A DNA stretch of 64,000 nt from Cardinalis cardinalis (lineage: Eukaryota > Chordata > Aves > Passeriformes > Cardinalidae): NCBI GenBank assembly GCA_014549065.1, contig JACDOX010000009.1, positions 5,515,959 to 5,579,958 on the forward strand. Reading direction: 5' to 3'. Shown here piece by piece: positions 49,242-63,600 of the stretch. The notes below the pieces were generated by a model. That model was not told where the DNA came from, ran no database searches, and saw nothing but the letters and a program-made list of their open reading frames with translations. Position numbers and translations under genes: made by a program. Each line of letters starts with the position of its first letter. Positions within the stretch are counted from its first letter, which is position 1.

Positions 49242-52200
49242 TAATATTGACCGCCACAGAATGATCAAGATTTTCTGACTGCTGGCCTTCTCTCTTTTTG
49301 AGATGGTAAACTATAAGGTAATGCCTTTCTTTTCAACTTACTACACACAATAAAAAGGAGAATGGCAGTGGGGAGGTGAAATAAATCAAATCAAAACAAA
49401 ACAGAGCTGGATCATCACANGGTTGCTAGACATCTAAAGAGAAAAAGCCTCTAATCTCATGATGCTGCACTCCTTTGATTATGTTCTGATAGGTAACTTC
49501 AGTTCAAAATGTGCATGGCAACCAATACTTTCACAAAAGCACATCCCCCCGAGCTTACATTAAGCCACCTTCTACAGCCTCACATCCACAAACGTCTTGC
49601 CAGCATCAAATTTCTGAAGTACATTTTGTTGTACCCATGGTTACAGCCACCTTTCTTAAAAGGGACTCCAATAAAGTCCCTGCAAGAAATCATGGCGGGT
49701 TTGGGCCTTTCTAGAAAAACACTTANTTAATTAGCATGCTGCAGACTCAGGCTACATTTTAAACTCAGTTTGGTGGATTATTCTCTATCACAGATGAAGC
49801 ATGACTGTTTGACATACATATAATCTACCTGGAATAAAACATTTTGTCTTTTCCCACAGAATGTCCATAATTTAGTATCGTCCCTTTTGTGCAGTGGGAG
49901 AGTTTTNTTAGGGGGGGTTCTTGTATCACTGCTGTTTAAAATGCAAAAGCAGAAGTCAACTGTCATAGAAACAGTAAACATACTATCCCCTTTAGATCCA
50001 GGGAAGACTTTTCTTCAGCAGAGTATTTTGTTGTTTAAGGTCTGTTTGTGCCTAGTACTTGTGGCAGGGCTCTGTACTTTACATTGCCATAGCCAAAAGG
50101 GAAGGAATGAGCTTGATTATCTACATGAACACAACCTATCTTGAGAGCTGGGGACTGTTTCACAGTTCCTCCACCCAGTGCTGCGAGGAATCCTCTTCCT
50201 GGGAATAGCCATCTTGGGGAAGGTGAGGGGAAGCAGGGCAAGCAGTTGGAGGCTGGCATTTCTAGTCTCGTATCCATCAAAAGCTTCTGTATAACAGGGG
50301 CATCATTGTGTGTTCTTGTAAAAATGTGCATCACAGACAGTTGTTCAGGGATCTGCTGTACTTAGTAAATGATCTTCTGAATCCAAAANTGTTTTTGCTG
50401 ATCAACTGAACATTATGTTCAATCTAATCTATTCTAGTTTATTGCTTGGCTTAAACCAAAAAGTGTGAAAGTAGCACACATTTTGCCATATTCTACTGTA
50501 CTACTTCCCTACTGTTTCTAATGAGCAGCAAGGAAAAACTAGAGTACAAATCACTGGCTGGCCAAGACTGGAAGCTTGGAGTCACAAGGCAGTAATTTAG
50601 CTCACAGCTACTTCAGTGGTAGTGGAAGCACCAGCAGAGTCAGATACAAATGACAGATAATTGCTGCTGCAGTGAGAGGAAGCAGGAAAGCTGGAAAACT
50701 GCTGAGGAATAGACTCCTCAAAGCTTCCTTCACAGTGTCACAGAAGGATGATCTGAGATAAGGAAAGGACTGCTTGAATGGCTGAGTGGTCTACCAGTAC
50801 ATGTACTTAACAAGAGCCAGAGAACTGTGGAGAATTAGAGGTTTCCCATCCCTGGAACTGTGAAGTTTGTCTCTGTGCCAAGCCCAGTTGCTCATGCTTA
50901 ATGGAAGGACCAAAATTAGCCACTCTGTGCCAACACTTACCCTGCCACTCACGCACATAGACTGAACACAACAAAGTGTCATGCAGACTTTCTATTCTGC
51001 ATTTTTGGAGCTGGCATAATAATAGTTAACAGTAGCTCTCCTGTTGGCAGAGAAGCTCAGAAAGCTCATTCCTACTCTACAACCTACAAAAAGTCTTTTT
51101 TTTTCCCATGGCGGATGACTTTGCAGTATTATTTACACTGGGTGTCAGACACACTTGCTAAGCCCCCAGACTTGCCCCTGTAAGATGGTGAATCATCTTA
51201 CAGGATGGTTCTGGACTGATACCATGGACTGATCCAGCAAAACTTGCATGTGGATAACCTTATCAAAATCCAAGTGTGGAAAACCATGCCATTTTGGATC
51301 ACCAAAGGATTTTCAGTTTGCAGCAGGAGTCAACTTCTAATGCAGAACACTGCACACTAACAGACACTGTCAGTGGCTCTCCTGCAGCAGAGCTGTACAT
51401 TCTCCAGTGTCTGCAGCTGAACTACAGGCACTGTCTCTGTGGACAGCTTAATCTGCTGTCAAGCTGTCTCATAAGACTNTTTTTTATATCTACCCAGAAA
51501 AAGCTCTAGCTTATGCAAAATTAAAAAAATAGAGCTGTTGCTATGTTGAAGAAGTGCACTGTAACTCATGACTTGAGTTGGCATAAGTATCTGGAACCAA
51601 AATCCTGTTCCTGAGTCTTGCTTTATCATCTTATGTGACAGGAGAAAACAAAACAACTGGAAAAAAGTCTTCCCCATATGTTTATAAACAACTTTTCCAT
51701 GTAGTTGAACTCACTTGCAACTCTCCTGCTCTCTGCCCGTTTCTTCCCNTTCCATCACATCACGATTTTGCTCCTTCATCTAACTACTAAAAATTGATCC
51801 TAACATTAAAGAAATGAGGTTTTACTTTTTTTTTAAAAAAAGCTGAGAATTAGCATAACACGATGTACGTGTGAAACACGGAATAAAATGAACGCTGAAA
51901 ATTGATTTCAAACTCTTTAGGAGTAATTGTACAAAGGAATCTGTCAGTCTGTGAAAATTCATTTTCCATTCAGTGGCAGAGACTTTCCCCTGTCTGGATT
52001 TAACATGAGCATGTCAATGCGAGCAAGTATCCATGTAAACTCTAGAAAATGTGGGTTTTTTCAGGCATGTGGATGGATTCACAGAAAGTGAATAGTGTGA
52101 ATGAGAATTTGGCTTGCTCAAAAATGGACACTGAGCTTGAAAGCTTTACAACACATCCTTGTAGACACCAAAGTAAATCACAAGTTTAACATGATGTGTT

Positions 52201-55200
52201 TTCCCATCTTCTTTCAAACAGTACAGGTTGCTTTAGTGCAAATGAACATTTAAGTGGTAATTTGAATAAATTCATACTTGGATGCTTTTCTTCCATAAAA
52301 CTCTATCAACTTTGCAAAGTCAGTGAAAAAGTATCAGTTTCAATGCATATTTAATACACATTGATTGCATTTATATCTCTCACATCAAAAATATGCTCCT
52401 TTTCACTCATCTTGACACTATTTTCCAAATAGTTTCTTAAAAATCTCCTTTCTAATCTTTACCAAGTGTCAGCTGTTTGTGGGTGCCTTTTTTTTTCCTT
52501 TTTTTCTTTTTCAAAGAAGGCAGTATATTTTGTCTGATCCTTTCTGGAAACAAAAAAAATCTGCCCTACTACACCCACCAACAATCAAAATACTACAGCA
52601 GAAGTTCTTTTTACTTTCTCTATTGCAAAAGTCTCATTAACANTGGGCTGGATAAAAGCCATCAATTAATCCCAAAACAGATAAAATATGTAATGTGAAG
52701 GGGAGAAGACCATAAGGTTAAGGAGTTTTGATTTATCTTTGCTGTTTTGCACAGTCTTTCAATGAAGGCTGGAAAACTGAATATTGCAGAAGCTTCCACA
52801 GGACTTTTAAGTCAAAGCAAATTTTCCACTAACTTTACCAACAGTTTTTCTGGGTTTTTCTGCCCAGAAAGCAAAAGGCTCATCTAAGAATGGTGCTAGT
52901 TAATTTTAGTTTCTGATGAGTACATGAAGAACTGATGGTATCTATTCAGCCTGGAAAAATCACTTTTGAGAACAAGCTCCCACTTGATTCAGTTCTGTTT
53001 GGGTGCCTATCACTGAATTAAAAACATACACATAATTTTTCAGGAATACTTTTTAATGGAAAAATATATGAGTTTCAAGATTTTGAGTGTTACAGCTAAA
53101 GTAATGATTTTCAGCTGGTTTCTCAAAGAGTCTAATGAGCCATTTTTCATATTATTTGTGCACACTACTCTTAAGTGGTCTTTATGGTTCTCACATTGTA
53201 TATGTATTGCAGATCAGTATGCAATACTTGCTAAGCTTCAAACTAAAGGGAAGAAACAACACTTGGCAAAAGTATATTTGTCAGTTCGTATGTCTACATC
53301 TCTCTTCTTTTAATGGCCTAGGTAATTAGAATCTATGAGAAAGCCTCTTTCTGTTTTACATAAATTATTGAGATTTGATGGTTACAGAGTCTAGTCCAGA
53401 AACTAGAATTGTATTACAGCCATTATCTAATAATTTGCAAGACGCAGATAGATAATAAAATAAAATAAACAGCTCACAAATAAAACCTCAATTTGAGTCA
53501 TACAGCCTGTTAGATTGCTAAAATTGTAGTCATGTTTTTGTACATCTGAACTGTACTTGCACAAAAAAAAAGAATACGAAAATAAAACTTGGAAGCTTAA
53601 ACATATAAAATCCCATTTAATTTTCTACAGATTCTGATTTTTTTCTTCATTGAAAGTAACCTGTATACTCAAGACTTAGTAATCAAAAGGAAGTAAAAGT
53701 ATAGCTTATTGATAGTCAGTTATTGAAGAGCTCATCTCTTTGTGAAAGTAAAAATAAATTTCTTAAATTTTCCCCCACTAATGCAGTTTGGAAAAATGCT
53801 TTTTCTAACATACTAATTTCAAGAACATAATTTACACATTAAAAAAAAACAGTGTGAAATCCTGTTAAAATCAAAAGAGATCTTGATATTTAGAAGCAGT
53901 TTTGAAGCAATAAAATAAATATGTTAGGTTCGTAAGCCTGCAATCAAGTCATGCTTCAAGCANAAAACAACAAAATCACTCAAATAGCCTAGTAACTTCT
54001 AATTCACATTGTATATAAAAGTCAATCTATTCCTGAACCTACCGTATATGAAAAATACTAGCCAAGTGGTTCTATAAAACAGAGTTCTTAGAATAAACTT
54101 CCTCATTATTCAAATGTATCTTATATGTGGAACATAATTAATTTATGTGGCCTTTAAAACTGAACTGTGTGGTTTCTGATTCATGTATGTATTTGACAAC
54201 TGATNTTTTCAGTTGTGAGTCAGGTAAGTGCTCCTAGTTTGCTGGCTAGAAGACCAAACCAGCATGTTTTCTCTTTATTTTCCACATTAAAGTTGGTCTA
54301 ATACCTAACAGCAGAAAGAATTATATGTATAATAGAACTCAAAGACAGTGAGCAAACCTGTGAAAAGCAGCAAGGCACAACATTTTCTTCTTGTTCACCA
54401 AAACAACCACTTAGTATAAAAACCAAGTAAGAGTTACCATGCTGGAAACCCTCCCCCATATAGAAGAGGTTCAAATGCTGCAATTTAGTGATTCCTTTTA
54501 TTAAAAATGCTCTGTACACATAGCCCTAAATTTAACTTTTTTGCAAACATGACGCCCTCATTTTTTGGTGTGTTTTAGGACAGAAACAACAGGAAAAGAT
54601 GCTCTATTATAGATCATTGTGGACTGATAGGCTGAAAGAAACCTGGAGCGTGGACACAACCTACACAGAAATTTGCACAAATCCTATTTTTAGAATTTTA
54701 CTAACCACACAGAAGGAACACAAAACTAAGCCTAAGCAAGGAGGTGCACAAAGTTCTTGTCTCATCACTGGTTTAGACTGTGAGACTAAAAGAAGCAAGA
54801 TTTAGTAATAGGAATGGAGGGGACATTGACACTATGCGTAGCTATGGAAAATTTGGAAGAATCTTGCTGGAAATAGCACCTGTGAACATCACTGAAACCT
54901 GTTTACATAAGGGAGCTGAAGGAGACAAATGGGAAGGCTGGTGTGAGCATGGACAGGGGGAAGAGAAAAGGGCTGCACCAGATGGATTGCTATGGTTCAG
55001 CAATTAGCACTTCACTAGCTGCTTGTGGTGATTTTTTTCCTTGGCTATTGGGTCTGTTTTTTTCTGCAGAGCTATGTAGTAGTGATTAAAAAGCAAAAAA
55101 AAAAAAAGGTTGGTGGGAGATAGAAATTTCTCCTTCCATTACCCAGAANACCCTGTTCTCTGCTAAGAAGAGCATACTGCCTGGCTGTGGGTGTTCTAGG

Positions 55201-56862
55201 AGCTATACTTAATACATCTTTTGTTATACAGCATTTTTTAGCTGCTGTTGAACCACTCCTGTAGAAGAGAACACATACAGGTTTAGATATCACGAAGAAG
55301 AATTGCACTCTGAAGTCTTCTTTAAAGGTGTACAAAGAGTTTACATCACAGCACTTTCTTTTTCACTTACACAATTCCTACATCCTACCCATATGGCAGT
55401 AATGAATAAAGGCACAAAAATATTAGAGCTATACCAGTAACATAAGAAGAGCAAGGGCATGGGTTTAAGCACCGTCCCACAGCTGTCTGTGCTGTCTAAT
55501 TATAAATATGATTCCTGGCATGGTATTAGCCAACAACAGTGCACTGCCCAGCCAGAGAACAGGCCTTCTCAGTTTACTAGTGTAAGTGAAGCCCCACATT
55601 GTTTGGCAGGGAAGACTGGAATATGATTAAGTCTATGGCATGTCAAATGGAATTTCTTCCTGAAGAGATTTGGAAAAGGAGGTAATTTGAAAAATTGTTG
55701 GTCCTTTGAATCCAGGCCCTTTCTACCACAAGGACCCCATTAGAGAAATATTTTCCCTAACCCTGCCAAGATTCTTAGATTTCTTGGTTTTGTTCCTGCC
55801 ATTCCCACTGGAAAGATGTTCCAGAATGTGACCATTAATGCAGCCCTTTGAAACTGTTCTCCTGAATGCTCTCATTTATAACCTGATCCTACTATATTAG
55901 ACAACATACAGCACCATGTTGCAGAAGCTCTGCCTGTGACTCCATAAACCAGCCCCTGTTTTTCTCTGCTGCTTGCTTAGTTCTTTGATACTACGATTGG
56001 GAAATACTGCTCCAGTAGTTAAATTCCTGGTGATTTCCACATTCTCATTAGTTTTTGGGCCAACACTAACCTTTGGCTTTAAGTATGCTCTCCCCTCCTT
56101 TCTGTTTTTACCCTAATAATGTATCTACATTCAGCAACCATATTGTCTACTTTTTAGCTTTGCTAAGCTTAATAGAACAGATTCTTATGTGGAACAGATG
56201 CACATTTCTATCTGAGAGTTTTAAGCCTAATCTGGAAAATATCATCTCCTCCTCTACATTTTCACCCTGTATTAGTTGGTGGAGAGCTCTGGGAGAGTTC
56301 CCTGAGCAGCTGCTGGGAAGCCACGCCAGCTGAATGCCCTGATAAGGTACGTATGACAGATAGCTCCGTGCTAGGTAAAACGTGGAATGTTTTCAAAAGT
56401 GCTAAACTCCATAAAAAAGCTTTTCTAATTACTACTGTTTCAAGAGTCTCCTAACTTTTGTCTCTGTTTATTGTTCTACGTAGTGTTTAAAAATTGCTAG
56501 CAAAAAATTCACTCTGGCCCATCCTACTCTGTGAATTGTAAAAATTATTCACACTTGGGTCCACTAACCCATACAGCAATAGGACTGGGACAACACCAGT
56601 GCAGTAGGTCTGCAGTTCCCTTTGGGTGTAGGAACAAAGAGAATGACAAAGGCAAGGCCAAGATTAGGTTTGCTGCTGTGACAGCTCCCTGGCCTTCAGC
56701 TTCCTGCTCACAGAGCTTCCGAAATTCTGACGTTACAGATCTGTGATATCTCTGTGTGCAGATGCTTTGTGCATGCTCTTGCCAGGCCTAATTTGCAACT
56801 TGCCTGTTCATGCTGCTTAAGTTTTTTGCATAGGCTCATTTTGGGCTTAAAGAAAAGCACAG

Positions 56863-56889
56863 GCCACTGCATGCAAGCATGCAAGTGGT
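56863..56889. repeat. Near-perfect inverted repeat around GCATGC
   Basis: CCACT-GCATGC-AA-GCATGC-A-AGTGG can fold into a short hairpin in the putative CDK6 3' UTR. One bulged base breaks the symmetry. Confidence 0.7.
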
Positions 56890-58123
56890 CCTTTTAAAAT
56901 CTGGCTTGTTTAAAGTAGACCTATTTAACCATATATCACATATTTTAATGTCTAGCAGTAACAAAAAGCTTTATCCAGGAGACAGATAAGACCCACTTAC
57001 TATCCTAGCAGTGGGCCATGACCCAGAGAGCACAGATACCTGAAACAGAGTTAACAGTGAAGGTTGCCACAGGAGTGAGAGCCCTGCCCGTGAGATGGCT
57101 GCAAGCTCCCCTGTCACAGCTGGAAAAGTTACACTGCCCAACTCACTACTAAGGACCTGCTTCTGCCAAGCATGAGGATATAATGCTGGCTCACCACCTA
57201 NACAAGATAAAATAGAGATGAGGAAGAGAGAAGCCTAAGGGACTGTCACAGGAGAAAGCAAAGCTGGCTGCCTCACTTAGCATCAGTTATACTCATTGGA
57301 TCAATATTTTCCCCCAAGTCATGCCCAAGTAAATGCACTGAACAGCTAGGGAACAGCTTTTATGGATTTAAAATACTTCTTTTTTCCCAGTACAGTATTA
57401 AAAAAATAAAAGTTTCTTTTTGAAATACTGAAAATATATTTTAGTTAAGGTAAAAATACTAAATATAAAAATTTCAGGTAATATTTAAAATAACTGTGCT
57501 ATAAAGACAAGTAAATTGCTTCGTTATTTTGACATTCAATAATGGCACATTAACCTTGGTGGAGAGGCATGTGCTAGTATCCCCACATGGTGGTTTAGGA
57601 GAGAAGGTCATGCATTTCTGCATAGAAAACAAGCCTGCTTAGTAAGTGACATGTGAGGGATTTTGAGCANTAATGTTCATGCACTTGTGATGCATTTGGG
57701 GGGTGTTGCAGGTAAGGCAGCACAGTATACAGAGTACAATGCAGCACAAATACTCCTCTGTGCTTACTACAGGTATAGGATTCTCTGCTTCTGAACCAGA
57801 AATATTTTTTTTATTTTTGTTTTTGGCTGACAATGAGAACAGGTTGAAGGTGAAAATCTGTATTGATTTTCATTGGCTCTGCTCANGTCTTTTGAGCTGG
57901 ACATCAGAAAATTATTTGGAATGAGATGAAGAAAATATGCTTGCAGCTGTTTCCAGGGGGGAATTATGGGTTAGATGGACTAGAACATGTCTGCATTTCA
58001 ACACAGAAAGACCATTTGGAAATTGAAACAGTAAGAACAGGACAGTTTTTTGAAATATGCACACAAACATAGCTAGATAATATCTCGTTTGTGTATGAAA
58101 AGACCTAAAAGCTAGGACATTTA

Positions 58124-58144
58124 TNATCATCATCATCATCATCA
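58124..58144. repeat. (ATC)n microsatellite
   Basis: Seven consecutive ATC units with an N at the edge, in the putative CDK6 3' UTR. Confidence 0.9.
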
Positions 58145-58737
58145 CTGTTATTTTTATAGAGCAACAAAATGATAAATTAATTTATCCATGTTTTCAAGTG
58201 GGGAAGCACCTGCATATCTGCTATGAATGAACAGTAGCTGGATGTATTAACGCATGGATCAGTTAATTGCAGGTTGCAAAGATCTGGTATTTCAATGCCA
58301 TTCTTTAAATGTCACAGAATAACAATAATAAAGTACCAAATCATGCTTCAGCAGCTAGAGATAGAGAGAGATTGCATCGATGGCAGTGACTCGATCATGA
58401 AACACTGGCAGCATTCAATATTAGAAGGATAAAACGGCAGCAAAACTGGTCAGCAGCTTCTCTTTGTCTGGAGTTTTCCCAGGTAGATAAACAAAACAAA
58501 ACCAAAACAAACATAAAGCTGCAACAGGAGCAGGTCAAAGCCCTGGCCCTTGCATTGCTCTGATAAAAGTAAACTACATTGATTTCCATAGATAAGCACA
58601 TCACAATCCCAAAATAAAAGATAAGTGCATAAAACCTCCAAATAATGATCTCGCTAGGACAGCTATGTGGTTTGTCTGGGACAGTGGCCTTGTCAGCTAC
58701 ATGTCTTGTTCATTTATGGTTCATCTTCAGTCAGCAC

Positions 58738-60682
58738 TTATGATGCATTCACCTCACTGGAGTTTTGGCTGGATGACACGTGACAGTCCAGATTCTCCTT
58801 GAATTTCTCCAGATCATGGAAATACGGGTGAGAAAGGGCAACATATGCAGATATTCTTTTGGCTGGGTTGAACGCTAAGCATTTCTGAAAGTATGAAAAG
58901 AAGTTAGTTTTAACTACAATGTAAATTAACAGTGCTGTCATTGCATACACACATTAATGCATACCACCTTCAGTTTATGATCAGTGTGAAACACAACAGG
59001 TTCTCAGAAGGNGGTGCACAATGACCATCCATACTAAAACAAGCAGTGCAGTCACAGTATAAGAGTGTGGGCACCTCAAAAATTACATGCCAGAAAATTC
59101 AAGTATTCACAATTTATGAAATCCCAGAATAGAGGTTTTCTTTAATTCACATGCACAGGAGAGCCTTCATCTGCTTATGCTGTNTGTTCAGTTTCTCCCT
59201 CATCTTCCTAGCTGCACTTTGATGGCCCTCCTTCCTGATCTGTATCCCAGCCTTTGTCCAGCCACCACTGAAATCTCTACCCTAGCCTTGCGTTTATATC
59301 TTGTTCTTTATGGCATTCACCTCAATGTATTATTCTTCCTACTGTTCTTGTCTAACCAATTCCTAGTCCTACTTTCTTTTCTTGTATCAGAATTTCTATC
59401 ATTTCACTCTTGAAATTCAATTCAGTGACTTCCAGTTCTACTCTCCCCTTTCATCTGTGGCTCCCAGTTATCATCTCTTTGCCTAGCAGGAACAGATCTC
59501 TTTCCTACCTCACCTTCTAGGCACAGATATTAATCTCCTTCTTCCCCCCNCACCTCCTTCCATCATGCCTCACACTCACTGAGCTCTCAGCCATATATTG
59601 TTCCTTCTTGTTCCTAGGATCTAATTCTTGTCCCATGTCTAGCTTCCACTTCCAGGCTGTCTGCAAGCACAACAGATTTTTCTCACTGCAGTTTCTCCCT
59701 TGTCATTTCAAATGGCCAGATGTAGTCCAGCTTTCTGCAGCTGGGAGCTGCCATCATGAGGACACTGCAGGGACCATCTCCTGTTGAGATAACCTTGGCC
59801 AGAGACAGCAGCTCCTGAAGAGATGCATCAAGTCTTTCAAGAATTGCACTCTACCTAGCTCACATGAATCAAGATCTTTAGAAGACCTCCAAAGAACAAA
59901 TCGAACTAGATTTCAACAAGCACAGCATGAAGCAAACTGATGCAAGGTCATTCCCTATATTCCATTTCAAGATTGAATTTCAGGACTGGGATTTCTGATG
60001 TATCTATAACAATGATGGAAATAGCTGTACCAGCCCAATTCTTTTGCTTCTGTTCAGCCTTGCCATTTGCAAGAGGCAATAATTGGTGAATTCCAAGGGT
60101 GAAGTTTTCAGCATTCAGTACAAGGCTAGCAGATGTAATCTGCCACTACAGTCTACTTCCTGCTTTATACTGGGTCCACTACAGCACATAAATGGTAGGT
60201 CCATTTTTGTTCTCACATCAGGCCAATACTGTAAGGGTGGCTGCTCCAGTGGAACTACAGGGGTCAGTAATGAGGATCTAATGGTAAGGTCTAACGACAG
60301 GTCTAACAGATATGTCTCTGACCTAGTTTCCTAATCTTGAGCTATTCTCAGTTCTGACACCTCTTGAGCCAAAGGCAGTGTCTTTGTGCTGTTGTTTCAC
60401 AGATTAACACAAATTGTCTTATCTATTTTTGACCTTTTTTTTACTAGCTCCATTAAATGGAAACTTCATTTTTTTTCTTGGCNAGTTGCATGCTGAGTGG
60501 GAGCCATCAGTCATGTGAGACAGGGAACAACAAATGGAAACTCACAAGAAGCAAGTCTTTGCCTACTTCATCGATATCTGGTACAAATTTTTCAATAGGT
60601 TGTGCGGGTCTGGAAGTAAAAGCATTTCTTGGAAGGGCAACATCATTAGGCCAGTCCTCTTCTTCTGGGAGCCCAATTACAC
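58738..60682 (-). CDS. CDK6: CDK6, cyclin-dependent kinase 6 (last two coding exons)
   Basis: CDK6 with D-type cyclins phosphorylates RB in G1. Two exons are visible: 60547-60682 (136 nt, entered in phase 2) and 58738-58884 (147 nt with TAA stop). The first reads VIGLPEEEDWPNDVALPRNAF...IEKFVPDID and GKDLLL. The second begins KCLAFNPAKRISAYVALSHPYF, the last part of the kinase C-lobe with the conserved AKRISA and HPYF motifs, and ends SSEVNAS. The last exon encodes 48 residues, as in human CDK6 (279-326). CDK4 has a different tail, so CDK6 is secure. The preceding exon (DVDQLGKILD region) is not found up to 64000, so exons encoding the N-lobe and activation loop lie outside. Confidence 0.97.
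58885..60546 (-). other. CDK6 last intron (intron between the two visible coding exons)
   Basis: A GT-AG intron (GTGAGT ... TTTCAG). Positions 59177-59720 are notably C/T-rich on the plus strand; I cannot name an element. Nothing else seen. Confidence 0.7.
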
Positions 60683-63600
60683 TGCAAAATGAAAAACATA
60701 ATGTTAGGTCTGAACATTTATGCAGTTTTCCCTTCATATTGATTACATTGAGTGGCATTTTATATGAATTTTAGTTTAAATGAGCTTAAATGTTTAATTG
60801 TACAGTAGTGCAATAATCTCTGTGAATAGAAGCTGATAAACATAGGCCCTCAATGTGCTTGGTTGAAATAATTTTGTGGGTAGCACAATTTTCTGGCCTA
60901 AGTCTCAGTTTTCTGAGTCTTTTTATTGAAAAAAAGGCTGAGTGCTTTAGAAAAAGGTTGTTTAGCTCTTGACTGGATGGTGCAACATATGTCACTCCAG
61001 GATGATTAAAAGCAGTAAGTTTCAAAGGGGAATTGCGTGCAAGGATCTTTTTTCACAAGAATAGGGACTGAGAGAAGAGTGTGGGTCAAGATGAGGGTAA
61101 GGCAATAAAAGGGATGTTTCATAATGCTTCAAAGCTCTGTGCAGTAACTGTTGCCCAAATTTAAACAATTTATTTGCTTCACAATACAGGTTTTAAAGCC
61201 TCAATTTAGAAATGGAAAGGCACTTGAGTGTCTTTGTGGTTTTGCTTTCAATTGTATTTTAGTTTTTCTTTACTCTTTAAAAGAATATTTTAATTTCTTC
61301 AAGTATTTTATTTCTTTATTCTTTAAATTATATAAGATATTTATACTTATTAAATAATCATGCTGAGTTCTAAAACTCAAATAAATTAAATAGATAAATC
61401 ACCAATGATGAATTATGTCTCATANATTTCACATTTTAGTCTGATGTTAATATTTGTGGGGTTGAAAACCAGTTTCTGGTGGAAATTACGAAAAAGATCA
61501 TACATTACTTGTTTGGTTTCAGGGAAAATAAATTTTTATAACCTGTAAAATCGAGATTTTCAATGGAAACACTTGCAGGGTAAGACAAGAAAGAACAGAA
61601 AAACAATGCCACTGAATACTTGGGCTTGCACAAAGGCCAGTGCCACTAGGGAGCAGCATTGACCTTTTTTCTCACTGAGTTTGTCACAAGACTGGGTGAG
61701 GCCGTGGACCAACCACATGGAGGTAAATCATAGGTTACCTCAGNAAACGTAATGGAATTGCCCCACCTCGACCCATGCGGACTTCAGATTGTAATTTGGC
61801 TTACCTAAAATACCTCAGAAAATTATTATGTCCTCAAAATAACAGCATGGTTGGAAGGCAAAGGAATTAGAATCTCAGGACAATTAAATCTTACTACATC
61901 TGGGTGTATCACAGCTCTTAGGAAACACTAAGCTGAATCTGTACGAGAAACCACATTTGCCATTAATCAGGTGCAGTGTGGCTATGGGGCAGCCTCCTTG
62001 GCCACGGCAGTTCAAGCCTTTTGATTAGGTATTTCAGGATCTGGTCCCACACTAAATATAATACAAATAGCATCAAGGATGGGAGAGTTACATATTTGAA
62101 ATAACAATGACANTTAACCTGTCATTCAAATGTGTTTGGTTAGTCCCACTGTTTTGTACGACTGCACGGCAGAGCAGGAATGGGGCAGAATAAGCACAGG
62201 CACAGGCAAAGCTAAAGACAAGAAACCAGGAGGCAGCCTGTCAGAGAGGGGTGGGCTGGACAAGACAGAGTGCAAAGCAGAGACATTTTTAGTTACACAC
62301 ATGTAGTACCCAAAATCCCTTAATAATGAATGTCTGAGGAGCTGCTCCCACTCTAATGGTCTGGTAGCATCACCATTTCAGTGACTAAGTTTGGGAGTAG
62401 CTCGGGAAAGTTTCACCTCCTGCCAAAGGTTCAGGCCTGGTCTTGAGAAATGCTAAGTACCTTCCACTCCCATTGATCACAATGGGAGACAAGCCCGTTC
62501 AAACCATTGCAGTTCAGCCTGACATCTCTCAGGATACGCCACAAGCTGGTGGTGTCCCAGAAAAGCAAGAAAAAATTTCGAGCCATGTATGAGGGATTTA
62601 ACCTCATACACAGTGGAATTTTACTGACACAAATCACAATGCACACGCAAGGCAAGGCANACCTCAGCACCATTATCTGAAAGAATACATCAGTCCAGAC
62701 TGCACAGAAATCCTGAAACTTCCTTCTGTCCAAACTGATCTCTAGAATGAGTCACTACTGCAGAAAGAAACAACCCTCCTACAAGAAGAGCTAGGCCTAA
62801 CTGTAGGGGGTTCTCCAGCTGTGAAAACACAAAATAAACACTATTTGGCATAACCCCTCAGAATCCAAGCCAGAAACTTCTCAATTATTTAGGAAGAACT
62901 GTACAAAAGAAGCAAACCCAAACTTTCTCTTTAAGTAGATGTGCAATAAGGAATTTATTCTAAATTTAGCACAGCATTTTCTTTTCTTAGTGAATTCTTT
63001 TCTGCACAGGTAATCTCAGCCCCTAGGGATGGAAAGATCCCTGTTGGAGGCTGCCACTAGCAGCTATGCATTTAATCCTAGCCCNGTTAATTTTCATTTT
63101 CCCCTTAAATGTCATAAATGAAAGAAATCATAGCTATATCTTTTTAAATTGTAAAATATGTTGTATGTATAAAAGCTGTCTTCATTTAATAAAGCAGAAT
63201 GTTGTAGGACTAAAGTAGTAGTTTTGGCAGAAGAAGAAAAAGTAAACTGTAAGGACTGATTTTGCTGGATTGGGCAGGAAGAGCTATTTAGCGCATGACA
63301 AATTAACCACACAAGTGAGTCACATACTCATGGTATGGTATGCAGGAAAGGGAAGTCAACTCCGTGAAATCAAGACCTGTAATTTAGAAACCCCACACTG
63401 AATAATGAAAATGTTTAGAAACAGATCTGTTATGATTTGAGAACTGGAAACAGGATTAAACAGNGAAATTCATTATTTGATCAGTTTAAGCTTTTCTTAG
63501 AAATTTTACCATCTTCTCTCTGGAATATCTTCCAGAAAATAACACTTTGGAATAATACTTCTCTCACTCTCTCTGTGCTATCTACTTCTTTTTTCATTCA

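Larger units (their letters stand above)
45345..58737 (-). other. CDK6: Putative long CDK6 3' UTR
   Basis: From the CDK6 stop (58738) down to a minus-strand AATAAA at 45363-45368 there is no gene and only one clear insertion (CR1 at 49022-49241). Human CDK6 has a 3' UTR of about 10 kb, so most of this 13.4 kb is probably transcribed as UTR. Intermediate poly(A) sites are likely. At least four miR-29 seed matches (TGGTGCT on the mRNA strand) occur, at 48799-48805, 49114-49120, 50627-50633 and 55910-55916. The end point is inferred. Confidence 0.45.
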
